Shown here piece by piece: positions 18,050-26,063 of a DNA stretch of 64,000 nt. A model generated the notes under the pieces. It ran no database searches and was not told the DNA's origin. It saw only the letters and a list, made by a program, of their open reading frames with translations. Made by a program: the position numbers and the translations under genes. Source of the DNA: Roseiarcus sp963806935 (lineage in GTDB: Bacteria > Pseudomonadota > Alphaproteobacteria > Rhizobiales > Beijerinckiaceae); assembly GCA_963806935.1 (NCBI GenBank), contig CAWEAT010000004.1:124001-188000 (forward strand), written 5' to 3'. Position 1 is the stretch's first letter, and the number at the start of each line of letters is the position of its first letter.

Positions 18050-19024
18050 ATGACCCAAGACATTTCGGCCGGCGAAATCATGCGCGCGCCGAAGCGCAGC
18101 GAACGCCTGCGGCAGCGGGCGGCCTGGATGTATTTCGTCGAGGAAATGACGCAGAGCGCAATCGCCGAGGCGCTGGGCGTCGGCCGGGTGACGGTGGTCA
18201 GAATGCTGGCTGAGGCGAAGGCGCTCGGCGAGGTCAGGATTGCGCTCTCGCGCGGGGACGTTGAGCTTGCCGGGCTTGAGGCGGCGCTTTGCAAGCGTTA
18301 CGGATTCTCCGAGGCGATCGTTGCGCCGCTCTCTTCGGCGACCGCCGACCCGACCGCGCCCATCGGCGCCGCGCTCGGCGATCACGTGTCGGCGCTGCTG
18401 CGCAACGAAATGAAGATCGGCCTTGGCTGGGGACGCACCCTCAACCGTTCGCTCGAATACTTGCGTGAGCGGTCGCTCCGGGGTTTGAGCGTCGTCTCGC
18501 TGGTCGGCGGCGTCACTCGCTTCGCCCACGACAATCCGGCTGAGTTTCCCTCCGCCTTCGCCCACGCCTTTAACGCTGACTGCTATCTCATTCCCGCTCC
18601 CGCGCTCGTGGACAGCGCGGCGACCAAGGCCGCGCTCATCGAGCGCTGCGGGCTCGGCGAGGTCTACGACTTCGCCCAGGCGCTCGACGCAGTCGTCGTC
18701 AGCGTCGGCTCGCTCGGATCCGAAGCGGCGATCGCGCGTTTTGCGCTCATCGGCGAGGCCGACCGCAAGACGTTGCGCGAATATGGCGGCGTTGGCGAAA
18801 TGCTGTGCAACGTTTTTGATCGCGAAGGGCGGTTGCTCGATCATCCGCTCAATCAGCGCGTGATGTCAGTTCCCATCGAATCGGTGCGCGCGGCGCCAAT
18901 CCGGGTGCTCGCAGCCGGCGGCGCTCACAAACAGGCGGCGATCGCCGGTGCAATCAAGCTGCTCGAGCCGACGACGCTCGTGACCGACGCCGTGACGGCG
19001 CGGAAGCTGACCGAAAAAGCATAG
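18050..19024 (+). CDS. SorC-family sugar/carbohydrate-responsive transcriptional regulator
   Basis: 324 residues, ATG at 18050 preceded by AAGGAAG. An N-terminal helix-turn-helix (TQSAIAEALGVGRVTVVRML, about residues 34-53) is followed by the SorC/DeoR-type effector domain (IGLGWGRTLNRSLEYL; VVSLVGGV). Members bind phosphorylated sugars or related compounds and control neighbouring catabolic operons. It is convergent with acoC (63 bp between the ends), which makes the acetoin dehydrogenase operon the best candidate target. A perfect 10-bp inverted repeat upstream of acoA is a possible binding site. Confidence 0.88.
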   Translation: MTQDISAGEIMRAPKRSERLRQRAAWMYFVEEMTQSAIAEALGVGRVTVVRMLAEAKALGEVRIALSRGDVELAGLEAALCKRYGFSEAIVAPLSSATADPTAPIGAALGDHVSALLRNEMKIGLGWGRTLNRSLEYLRERSLRGLSVVSLVGGVTRFAHDNPAEFPSAFAHAFNADCYLIPAPALVDSAATKAALIERCGLGEVYDFAQALDAVVVSVGSLGSEAAIARFALIGEADRKTLREYGGVGEMLCNVFDREGRLLDHPLNQRVMSVPIESVRAAPIRVLAAGGAHKQAAIAGAIKLLEPTTLVTDAVTARKLTEKA

Positions 19025-19086
19025 CGGGCGCGTGTTTCGCTGCGCGCTTGCCTTCTCCGCGAACCGGCTAAGGGATCAGCCGCCGC

Positions 19087-20403
19087 TCAGGCGGAGGCGG
19101 CGCCCGCTCTGGCCAACTCTTCGATCAGCATCGCCACTTCCCGCCGCGCTTCGAGATGCGGCATGTGGCCGACGCCGGGGAAGCGGTGTAGCGCAATCAA
19201 GCCGCTCAGGCCGTCCGCGTGATGGGCCGGCGTTATGCGATCCTCGATCCCGAACACGATCTTGGTCGGCGCCTTGGGCTCCGCGAGAAGACTGCGAACC
19301 TGGAACCCCTGTCGGCCGCCGGCGAGAATAGCCTCGGCAAGCCGCCGCTGCTCGGCTGCGAGCGGCCGCTCCCGGCGCTGGCGCAGCGTTGTCCTGGCGA
19401 GCGCGGAACCCAGCGCGGCGGGATCGACGACCAGCATATGCAGCCACGGCGTGAGGGCGGCCTCGGTGTCGGCCTGCAAGAAGCCGGCAAAGAAGGCGCC
19501 GTTGGTCTCCTCGCCGAGTCCTGCCGGCGCGATCAGCATCAGCGACAGCGCCTTGACCGGAGGCTCGTGCGCGACCCCAGCGGCGACGGCCGCGCCAAGC
19601 GAATGGCCGACGAGATGCGCCTCGTGCGCGCCCTCCTCGATCATGACGGCGCGCGCCGCCTCGACCAGCGCGCCGAAGGTCGGCTCCTTGCCGAGCGGCG
19701 AGAGACCGTGGCCGGGGAGGTCGATCGCCAGCGCCGGGCGCGACTCGGGCAGCAGGCGCTGCACCGGCCGCCAGCCGTTGAGATCAGCGCCGAAGCCGTG
19801 CAGGAACACGACCGGCGCGCCCGCGCCGCGCTGCAGCCAGAGCCGATGGATGTTCGACGCAGACCGCGGGGCAGGTCGGCGCTGCTCGATGTCGCGCAGC
19901 TGGACGCGCCCGCGCGGGCCTGACCCGCTCACGTCCTCGAGCCGGAATCCGCGCTCGCGCGCCATTCGTCGAGCGGCGGGCGTCGCGCGCGGGCGAGCGT
20001 CCTCATTCGGCGCCAAAGAAGGCCATCCGATAGGACGCCCGTCCCTCGACGGGCTCTCGCGCCACTCTCTCCCGGCGGGTGAAGGGCTCTCCGGCGGTAA
20101 CGCGGCGCCCCCTCTCCCTCCCGGAGAGGGTTGGGGTGAGGGCGCAGACGGAACGAAGTCCTCACCGTCCGCGACGATCCAGCCGATGCAGGCGCCGACC
20201 GGCAGGACGTCGCCCTCCGATGCGGCGACGAACTTCAAGACGCCCGAAGCTGGCGCGTCGACCTCCATCGCCGCCTTGTCGGTCTCGATTTCGAACAGGG
20301 TCGCGCCCTTGACCACATGCGCGCCTTCAGCGGCATGCCAGCGGCCCATCCGGCCCGAGCTCATGTCCATGTCCACGCGCGGCATGACGATCTCGACCGC
20401 CAT
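19087..20403 (-). CDS. acoC: Acetoin dehydrogenase E2-like component: lipoyl, E3-binding and alpha/beta-hydrolase domains
   Basis: 438 residues. A lipoyl domain lies at 1-80 with lipoylated Lys43 (EIETDKAAMEV), an E3-binding domain at about 135-172 (RATPAARRMARERG), and an alpha/beta hydrolase at about 190-438 with nucleophile Ser268 (GHSLG). This is the AcoC arrangement, in which the hydrolase fold replaces the classic acyltransferase domain. It transfers the acetyl group from cleaved acetoin to CoA. Residues about 87-130 of the linker are encoded by an intergenic-type palindromic repeat. It begins 1 bp past the acoB stop. No lpd gene is nearby. Confidence 0.9.
   Translation of the reverse strand: MAVEIVMPRVDMDMSSGRMGRWHAAEGAHVVKGATLFEIETDKAAMEVDAPASGVLKFVAASEGDVLPVGACIGWIVADGEDFVPSAPSPQPSPGGRGGAALPPESPSPAGREWRESPSRDGRPIGWPSLAPNEDARPRATPAARRMARERGFRLEDVSGSGPRGRVQLRDIEQRRPAPRSASNIHRLWLQRGAGAPVVFLHGFGADLNGWRPVQRLLPESRPALAIDLPGHGLSPLGKEPTFGALVEAARAVMIEEGAHEAHLVGHSLGAAVAAGVAHEPPVKALSLMLIAPAGLGEETNGAFFAGFLQADTEAALTPWLHMLVVDPAALGSALARTTLRQRRERPLAAEQRRLAEAILAGGRQGFQVRSLLAEPKAPTKIVFGIEDRITPAHHADGLSGLIALHRFPGVGHMPHLEARREVAMLIEELARAGAASA
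20105..20145. repeat. Palindromic repeat inside the acoC reading frame
   Basis: Outer arms GCGCCC (20105-20110) and GGGCGC (20140-20145) enclose an inner hairpin CCTCTCC/GGAGAGG (20111-20117, 20123-20129). The CCCTCACCCCAACCCTCTCC-type sequence is a widespread intergenic repeat in proteobacteria. Here it is translated in frame as PSPQPSPGGRG within the AcoC linker; a second Pro/Ser/Arg-rich stretch follows to about 20020. Confidence 0.7.
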
Positions 20404-20404
20404 G

Positions 20405-21397
20405 TCAGACCTCAGTCAGCGCCAGACGCCGCGCCGCCGCGACAATGTCCTCGGTTTGCGGAACGGCGGCCTTCTCCAGAACCGGGCTATAGGGAATCGG
20501 CGCCTCGACGCCGCCGAGCCGCATGATGGGCGCGTCGAGATAGTCGAACGCCTCGCTTTCGGCGACGATCGCCGAAATTTCCGCCCCGATGCCGAGCGTC
20601 TTGACGCCTTCGTAGACCGCGAGCAGCCGTCCCGTCGCCTTGACGCTGGTCACAATCGCATCTTTGTCGATCGGCCTCAGGCAACGAAGGTCGATCACTT
20701 CGGCCTCGATCCCGTCCTTGGCCAGAATGTCCGCCGCCTCGAGCGCCCGGTGGACCATGATGGCGGCCGCGACGATCGTGAGATCCCCGCCTTCGCGCCG
20801 TACGACTGCGCGGTCGAGCGGCGTCTCGTAATAGCCCTCGGGCGTCTCGCCCTTCATCTTGTAGAGCAGCTTGTGCTCGAACACGATCACCGGATCGGGA
20901 TCCTTGATCGCGGCGAGCAGCATGCCCTTGACGTCTTCCGGCGTCGACGGCTCGACCACCTTCAAGCCCGGGACATGGGCGTACCAAGCCTCGATGCTCT
21001 GGCTGTGCTGCGCGGCGCCGCCGAGCCCTGATCCCGTCGGCATGCGAAAAACAACTGGAACATTGACCGCGCCGCCCAGCATATAGCGCAGCTTGGCGGC
21101 CTGATTGACGATCTGCTCCATCGCCAGCATCGAAAAGTCGGAGAACTGGAATTCGTAGACCGGCCGCATGCCGGTCAGCGCCGCGCCGACCGCGACGCCG
21201 GCGCCGCCGAGTTCGGAGATCGGCGTATCCATGACGCGCTCGTCGCCGAAGCGTTCGACGAGGTCGCCGGTCACCTGGAAGGCGCCGCCATAGACGCCGA
21301 TATCTTCGCCCATCAGGAACACGCGCTCGTCGCGTTCGAGCGCGATGGCGAGCGCTTCGCGGATCGCCTCGGCGTACGAGAGCTCGCGGCCGCTCAC
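20405..21397 (-). CDS. acoB: Acetoin dehydrogenase E1 component, beta subunit
   Basis: 330 residues from a GTG at 21397 overlapping the acoA stop (GTGA). It is a transketolase-like pyrimidine-binding domain followed by the transketolase C-terminal domain. Motifs include MGEDIGVYGGAF, TPISELGGAGVAVGAA and QAAKLRYMLGG. Together with AcoA it forms the ThDP-dependent E1 that cleaves acetoin to acetaldehyde and a hydroxyethyl unit. A pyruvate dehydrogenase E1-beta role is possible from sequence alone; the AcoC-type E2 next door favours acetoin. Confidence 0.92.
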   Translation of the reverse strand: MSGRELSYAEAIREALAIALERDERVFLMGEDIGVYGGAFQVTGDLVERFGDERVMDTPISELGGAGVAVGAALTGMRPVYEFQFSDFSMLAMEQIVNQAAKLRYMLGGAVNVPVVFRMPTGSGLGGAAQHSQSIEAWYAHVPGLKVVEPSTPEDVKGMLLAAIKDPDPVIVFEHKLLYKMKGETPEGYYETPLDRAVVRREGGDLTIVAAAIMVHRALEAADILAKDGIEAEVIDLRCLRPIDKDAIVTSVKATGRLLAVYEGVKTLGIGAEISAIVAESEAFDYLDAPIMRLGGVEAPIPYSPVLEKAAVPQTEDIVAAARRLALTEV

Positions 21398-22428
21398 GGA
21401 CGCGCGCTCGCGGCGGGAGAGTACACATCCCGCATGACGTCGGCGGCCGCCGGCCAAGGGCTCGCGCTTGCCTTGGCGGCCGCTTCGGCCATTTCGTCTT
21501 TGACTTCGGTCCCGATCGCCGCGACCTGCGCCTCGGTCGCGAGGCCGAGCGCGAGGATTTCGGCTTCCAAGCGGACAATCGGATCTCGCGCCCTCCAGGC
21601 CTCGATCTCTTCTTTCGATCGATAGCGGTTGCGATCGGAGCGGGAATGGCCGCGCGTGCGATAGGTCTTGGCCTCGATCAGCGTCGGCCCCTGGCCCGCC
21701 CGCGCCCGCTCCGTCGCCTCGAAGGAGACCTCCGCCACGGCGGCAAAATCGTTGCCGTCGACAATGGCGCTCGGAATCGCATAGGCGCTGGCGCGATCGG
21801 CGACGTTGGCGACGGCGGTCGCGCGCGCCATCGACATCGACATCGCATATTGATTGTTTTCGCAGACGAAGATGACCGGCAGCTTCCAGATCGAGGCGAG
21901 GTTGAGCGCCTCGTGAAAGGCGCCCTCGTTGTTGGCGCCGTCGCCGAAGAACGCCAGCGCGACCGCGCCGGTTCGCCGCTTCTTGGCGCTGAGCGCGGCG
22001 CCGACTGCAATCGGCAGGCCGCCGCCGACGATGCCGTTGGCGCCGAGATTGCCCTTGGCCGGTTCGGCGATGTGCATCGATCCGCCCCGTCCCCTGCAAT
22101 ATCCGCTCTCGCGACCGAGGAACTCGGCGAACATCGGCTCGAGCTCGGCGCCCTTGGCGATGCAATGGCCGTGACCGCGATGGGTCGAGGTGATGCAGTC
22201 GGCGTCGCTGAGCGGCATGCACGCCCCGACGGCCGTCGCCTCCTGCCCGATCGAGAGGTGCATCGTGCCGTAGCTCAGGCCCCGAATATAAGAATCTTCA
22301 GCCGCCTCCTCGAATCGGCGGATGCGATGCATCCGCCTCAGCGCGCCGAGAACATCGTTCTCCGTCAAACGATCATAGACCTTAGGACGGTTGACGCTGA
22401 TACGGACGGACTTGGAATGTGACGTCAA
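21394..22428 (-). CDS. acoA: Acetoin dehydrogenase E1 component, alpha subunit
   Basis: 344 residues. The ThDP-binding motif GDGANNEGAFHEALN is present, with STHRGHGHCIAKG and RTRGHSRSDRNRYR, as in the E1-alpha family. It is the first gene of acoABC, transcribed away from the divergent PQQ dehydrogenase across a 286-bp promoter region. The substrate is inferred from the AcoC-type partner; alternatives are pyruvate or a branched 2-oxo acid. Confidence 0.92.
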   Translation of the reverse strand: MTSHSKSVRISVNRPKVYDRLTENDVLGALRRMHRIRRFEEAAEDSYIRGLSYGTMHLSIGQEATAVGACMPLSDADCITSTHRGHGHCIAKGAELEPMFAEFLGRESGYCRGRGGSMHIAEPAKGNLGANGIVGGGLPIAVGAALSAKKRRTGAVALAFFGDGANNEGAFHEALNLASIWKLPVIFVCENNQYAMSMSMARATAVANVADRASAYAIPSAIVDGNDFAAVAEVSFEATERARAGQGPTLIEAKTYRTRGHSRSDRNRYRSKEEIEAWRARDPIVRLEAEILALGLATEAQVAAIGTEVKDEMAEAAAKASASPWPAAADVMRDVYSPAASARP

Positions 22429-22471
22429 CCGAAGGCCTCCGAGGTCCGGACACCGTTCGTTAGCGCATTTT

Positions 22472-22505
22472 TGAACTTTTGTCTTGCCGAAAAACCAAAA
22501 GTTCA
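22472..22505. promoter_or_regulatory. 10-bp perfect inverted repeat upstream of acoA, candidate operator
   Basis: TGAACTTTTG (22472-22481) and CAAAAGTTCA (22496-22505) are perfect complements separated by 14 bp, 44-77 bp upstream of the acoA start. There is no T-run suggesting a terminator. The size and position suit an operator for the acoABC promoter, possibly for the SorC-family protein encoded at the other end of the operon. That link is inference. Confidence 0.55.
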
Positions 22506-22595
22506 GGCACGGCGTCCCAGGATGCGGTCATGAGTTTCGCGCTGTATTTGCGCCCATATTTGCGTCAGTACCTGCGCACACGGGTGCGAATGACG

Positions 22596-22630
22596 GCTGA
22601 TCGATAGGCAATGCCTATCAACTCATCAGC
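22596..22630. promoter_or_regulatory. Nested dyad upstream of the PQQ dehydrogenase, candidate operator
   Basis: GATAGGC-AAT-GCCTATC (22603-22619) is a perfect 7-bp inverted repeat nested within outer arms GCTGAT (22596-22601) and ATCAGC (22625-22630). It lies 85-119 bp upstream of the dehydrogenase start in an otherwise noncoding stretch that also holds two ATTTGCG direct repeats around 22545-22565. It is a probable regulator-binding site; the regulator is unknown. Confidence 0.5.
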
Positions 22631-22714
22631 ACAAAAAGGGAAAAAATCCCGTCAAATCAGCTTGCAGCTTCCCGGGCTTCACGCCAATGTGACCGCGCAA
22701 GGGAGGGAACTTCG

Positions 22715-24451
22715 ATGACCACAGTCGTCAGTAAATCACTATTGCTTGGATCGATCTGCGCCGCCGCGATGACCGTGGCTGGGATTGCGAGCGCGCAGGA
22801 GGTCAAGAACTCAACCGGCTCGATGGCGGCGACCGCGGCGATCACGCCGGTTTCGCAGCAGCAGCTCAACAATGCGGCCAAGGACGGGTCGAACTTCCTT
22901 CACACCAACGCCAATTACGACCAGACCCGCTTCTACCCCAACGCGCAGATCAATCGCGGCAACGTCGGCCATCTGCACCCGGCCTGGATTTTCTCCACCG
23001 AGGTCAAAGAGTCGCTCGAGACCTCGCCGATCATTGTTAACGGCGTCATGTACGTCACCACCTCATTCAGCCACGTCTACGCGCTTGACGCCAAGACCGG
23101 AACGGAGATTTGGCACTACAAGCCCAAGCTCGGGCCGGTCACGACCTTCTGCTGCGGCCCCAACAACCGCGGCGTCGCTGTTTTTGACGACAAGGTCTAT
23201 GTCGGCACTCTCGACGCCAAGCTCGTGGCGCTCGACGCCAAGACCGGCGCCGAGGTCTGGTCGCAGCAAGTCGGCGATCCGGAGAAGGGCTACAGCGAGA
23301 CGATGGCTCCGACCGCCGTCGACGGCAAGATCCTGATCGGCACCAACGGCGGCGAGTACGGCATCCGTGGCTTCGTCAAGGCCTATGACGCCAAGGACGG
23401 CAAGCTCATCTGGAGCTTCGACACCATCCCGGAGAACTCCGTCGGCGTTTGGGCGACCAAGGACGCGACCGGGCGCGACATGCACCGCGACATCGACGCC
23501 GAGAAGGCGGCGCTGGCGAAGGACGGCGATCCGTACAAGACGCTGGGCGGCGGGGTGTGGCAGAATCCATCGGTCGATCTGGCGGCGAAGCGGATCTATT
23601 TCGTCGTCGGAAATCCCTCGCCCGACCTCGACGGCGCGATCCGGCCGGGCGACAACCTCTATACCGACTCGCTGGTCTCGCTCGATCTGGAGACGGGCAA
23701 GTACGTCTGCCACTTCCAGTACATCGCCCATGACGTCTGGGACCTCGACGCCGTAAGCCCGACCGTGCTCGTCAACGCGGCCGACAAATCCGGCAAGATG
23801 GTTCCCGCGGTCATGCACGCCGGCAAGACCGGTTATATTTATGTGCACGATCGGAAGGACTGCAGCCTCATCAGGTTCTCCGACCCGATGGTGGATCAGA
23901 AGGGCCGGTGGACGTTGCCGACCCCGACGCAGCCGCTTGATCCCAATTCGGCGCGGATGTTCCCGGGTGCGAACGGAGGCGTCGAATGGTCGCCGCTCTC
24001 GACCGATCCGAATCACAACATGGCCTTCGCGATCAACCTTCATCAGCCCATGACCTACACGGTCGCGAGCGCCGCCTATCCGGACGGGAAACTGTGGCTC
24101 GGCGGAGCTTTCACCGTGATCCCGGGCGAGGAGAGCTTCGGCAATGTCACCGCGGTCGACTACAACAACGGAAAGATCGCCTGGCAGGTCAAGACGCCGG
24201 AGCCAATGATCGGCGGCAGCCTCGCCACGGCCGGCGGACTGCTGTTCACCGGCGAAGCCAATGGCTGGTTCAAGGCCTATGACACCGCTAACGGCAAGGT
24301 GATGTGGCAGTTCCAGACCGGCGCCGGCGTTAACGCGCCCCCGTCTTCGTATGAGGTCGGCGGCAAGCAGTTCATCGTTGTTGGTTCAGGCGGCAACGCC
24401 CAGATCAACTCCAAGCGCGGCAGCAATATCATCGCTTTCACGATCGAGTGA
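22715..24451 (+). CDS. PQQ-dependent alcohol dehydrogenase with lanthanide-type active site
   Basis: 578 residues with a Sec signal peptide (about 1-27), so periplasmic. It is an eight-bladed propeller with repeated AxDxxTGxxxW motifs (ALDAKTGTEIW, ALDAKTGAEVW). Vicinal Cys146-Cys147 form the disulfide ring of quinoprotein alcohol dehydrogenases. Metal/PQQ ligands align as Glu214, Asn300 and catalytic Asp343, and Asp345 two residues on (WDLD). That extra Asp marks XoxF/ExaF-type lanthanide enzymes; Ca2+ MxaF enzymes have Ala there. There is no mxaG/I or PQQ synthesis gene nearby, but a dihaem cytochrome follows. GGGAGG precedes the ATG. The substrate is a primary or secondary alcohol. Confidence 0.9.
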   Translation: MTTVVSKSLLLGSICAAAMTVAGIASAQEVKNSTGSMAATAAITPVSQQQLNNAAKDGSNFLHTNANYDQTRFYPNAQINRGNVGHLHPAWIFSTEVKESLETSPIIVNGVMYVTTSFSHVYALDAKTGTEIWHYKPKLGPVTTFCCGPNNRGVAVFDDKVYVGTLDAKLVALDAKTGAEVWSQQVGDPEKGYSETMAPTAVDGKILIGTNGGEYGIRGFVKAYDAKDGKLIWSFDTIPENSVGVWATKDATGRDMHRDIDAEKAALAKDGDPYKTLGGGVWQNPSVDLAAKRIYFVVGNPSPDLDGAIRPGDNLYTDSLVSLDLETGKYVCHFQYIAHDVWDLDAVSPTVLVNAADKSGKMVPAVMHAGKTGYIYVHDRKDCSLIRFSDPMVDQKGRWTLPTPTQPLDPNSARMFPGANGGVEWSPLSTDPNHNMAFAINLHQPMTYTVASAAYPDGKLWLGGAFTVIPGEESFGNVTAVDYNNGKIAWQVKTPEPMIGGSLATAGGLLFTGEANGWFKAYDTANGKVMWQFQTGAGVNAPPSSYEVGGKQFIVVGSGGNAQINSKRGSNIIAFTIE

Positions 24452-24462
24452 CGCTTCGCCTC

Positions 24463-24498
24463 AGGCCGCCTCGCTCGACGAGCGGGGCGGCCTTTTTT
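24463..24498 (+). terminator. Rho-independent terminator after the PQQ dehydrogenase gene
   Basis: AGGCCGCC (24463-24470) pairs with GGCGGCCT (24486-24493), with an additional inner CGCTC/GAGCG stem, followed by a run of six T. It is a textbook intrinsic terminator 12 bp after the stop codon. It implies that the downstream cytochrome gene is partly uncoupled, reached by read-through or a separate promoter. Confidence 0.85.
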
Positions 24499-24558
24499 GT
24501 TGACCTGATGACGACCCGGCGCGCAAATGCACGCGATTTGGGCGCGAGGAATCGTTGG

Positions 24559-25119
24559 ATGTTGCGTTTCGTTGTCGCCGCCGCGCTCCTGGCTGGCGCA
24601 ACCGCCGCCTTGGCGGACACCATTGAGGAAAAGGCGGCGCTTTGCGGCGCGTGCCACGGTCCGGAGGGGATCCCCGAAGACAAGTCGATCCCCATCATCT
24701 GGGGCCAGAACGCCGGCTATCTCTATCTGCAATTCCGCGATTTCCAGAAGGGCGCGCGCAAGGACGATCGGATGACGCCGATCGCCCAAGGTCTGGTCAA
24801 GGAAGACGCGCTGGCGCTGGCCGAATATTTTGCAGCCAAACCCTGGCCCAAGACCCGCGCGCCGAGCGCCACGAAGGCGGACAAGGACGCCGCGATGGTC
24901 GCCATCAACTCGGTCGTCTGCACGAGTTGCCATCTGGCGGAGTTTCAGGGCGATTCGTCAGTGCCTCGCCTCGCTGGGCAAATGCAGGATTACCTGCTCA
25001 AAACGATGACGGATTTCCGCAACCGCACACGCGCCAACAATCCCGGAATGTCCGATCTGATGAACACTGTCACGCCCGAGCAGCTCACCGCGATCGCCAA
25101 CTATCTCGCGGGACTGTGA
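24559..25119 (+). CDS. Dihaem c-type cytochrome (c4/c553-like)
   Basis: 186 residues from the ATG at 24559 (AGGA upstream), with a signal peptide ending ALA-D. Two CxxCH haem sites, CGACH early and CTSCH in the second half, define two similar cytochrome c domains. It is periplasmic. It is probably the electron acceptor of the adjacent PQQ dehydrogenase or a carrier to the terminal oxidase. A cytochrome c4-type fold is inferred from the two-domain layout and the SVPRLAGQMQDYLLKTM stretch. Confidence 0.88.
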   Translation: MLRFVVAAALLAGATAALADTIEEKAALCGACHGPEGIPEDKSIPIIWGQNAGYLYLQFRDFQKGARKDDRMTPIAQGLVKEDALALAEYFAAKPWPKTRAPSATKADKDAAMVAINSVVCTSCHLAEFQGDSSVPRLAGQMQDYLLKTMTDFRNRTRANNPGMSDLMNTVTPEQLTAIANYLAGL

Positions 25120-25161
25120 GCCGCGGGGACATGGCTCCGCCGCTAGCGGTCCAAGCGGGCT

Positions 25162-25971
25162 CTATTGCTGGAGAAGCTTCGCCTCGCGGTCGCGGCCGAG
25201 ATCGCGGGCGATGTCGGCGGCGGTCTTGCCGCGGTCATCTTTGAGATCGAGCGCGGCGCCATGGTCGATCAGCGCCTTCAGCGTCGCCTCGACGTCGTCG
25301 ACCCCGGCGGACGCGTCATGCCCGGCCGCCCACATCAATGCGGTCAGGCCATGGGCGTAACGACGATTGACGTCGGCTCCCGCGGCGATCAGAAGCTCGA
25401 CGATCGGCGCATAGGCGCGGCCGGCGGCGTAGATCATCGCGCTCCTTCCGTCGTCGTCGAGCGCGTTCGGATCCGCGCCGTGCTTGAGGAGAAGCTCGAC
25501 GCTTCCTGCCGAGCCGGTGTACGCCGCAGCGGCGAGCGGGCGGAGTCCCTTGCGCGCCGGGATGTTGGGATCGGCGCCACGGTCGATGAGTAGACGCATC
25601 ATGGCGGCGCGGTCGGCTTCCGCGGCGTAGAAGAGCGGGGTCGATCCGTCGACGGCTCGGGCGTTGACGCTGGCGCCCCGGTCGATCAGCAGCGTCGCCA
25701 CCGCAATCTTGCCCGCCTGCGCGGCCCGCCCGAGCGCGGTTACGCCCTCACGGTCTTTCGCATCGATCGCCGCTCCGCGGTCGAGGAGCGCGCGCGCTTC
25801 GGGCTCGCAGCCAAGCCGCGCGACGGAGAACAACAGCGTAGCCGCCTGATATTGGTCGCCGTCTCGAAGCTCTGCGACGGCAACCGCCTTGTCGGCGCAA
25901 GGGTCGCGGGCGTGCGCCGGGCCTGCGGCCGAGACGAGGGCGAATACGGCCAGCGACGCCAGGCGCGCCAT
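25162..25971 (-). CDS. Exported ankyrin-repeat protein
   Basis: 269 residues from the ATG at 25971, with GGGGGAA upstream and a signal peptide (ASLAVFALVSAAGPAHA). About five ankyrin repeats follow, with recognisable TPLFYAAEADRAAMMRLLID and LLKHGADPNALDDDGRSAM units. It is likely a periplasmic protein-protein interaction module. Small exported ankyrin proteins sometimes accompany catalases or other stress enzymes, but no such partner is here. It lies 92 bp after the asparaginase gene on the same strand. Confidence 0.85.
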   Translation of the reverse strand: MARLASLAVFALVSAAGPAHARDPCADKAVAVAELRDGDQYQAATLLFSVARLGCEPEARALLDRGAAIDAKDREGVTALGRAAQAGKIAVATLLIDRGASVNARAVDGSTPLFYAAEADRAAMMRLLIDRGADPNIPARKGLRPLAAAAYTGSAGSVELLLKHGADPNALDDDGRSAMIYAAGRAYAPIVELLIAAGADVNRRYAHGLTALMWAAGHDASAGVDDVEATLKALIDHGAALDLKDDRGKTAADIARDLGRDREAKLLQQ

Positions 25972-26063
25972 CGCGTTCCCCCGGCGAGGCTCGAGCGCGT
26001 CTTTGCGCAGCAGCGCTATCGCTAAGACACGGCGCATGGGGCCTTTTCGCATTCCCGCGCCGG

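Noticed and set aside
22715..24451. Calling the PQQ enzyme mxaF (Ca-dependent methanol dehydrogenase)
   Set aside because: It has Asp, not Ala, two residues after the catalytic Asp, and no mxaI, mxaG or mxaJ gene is nearby.
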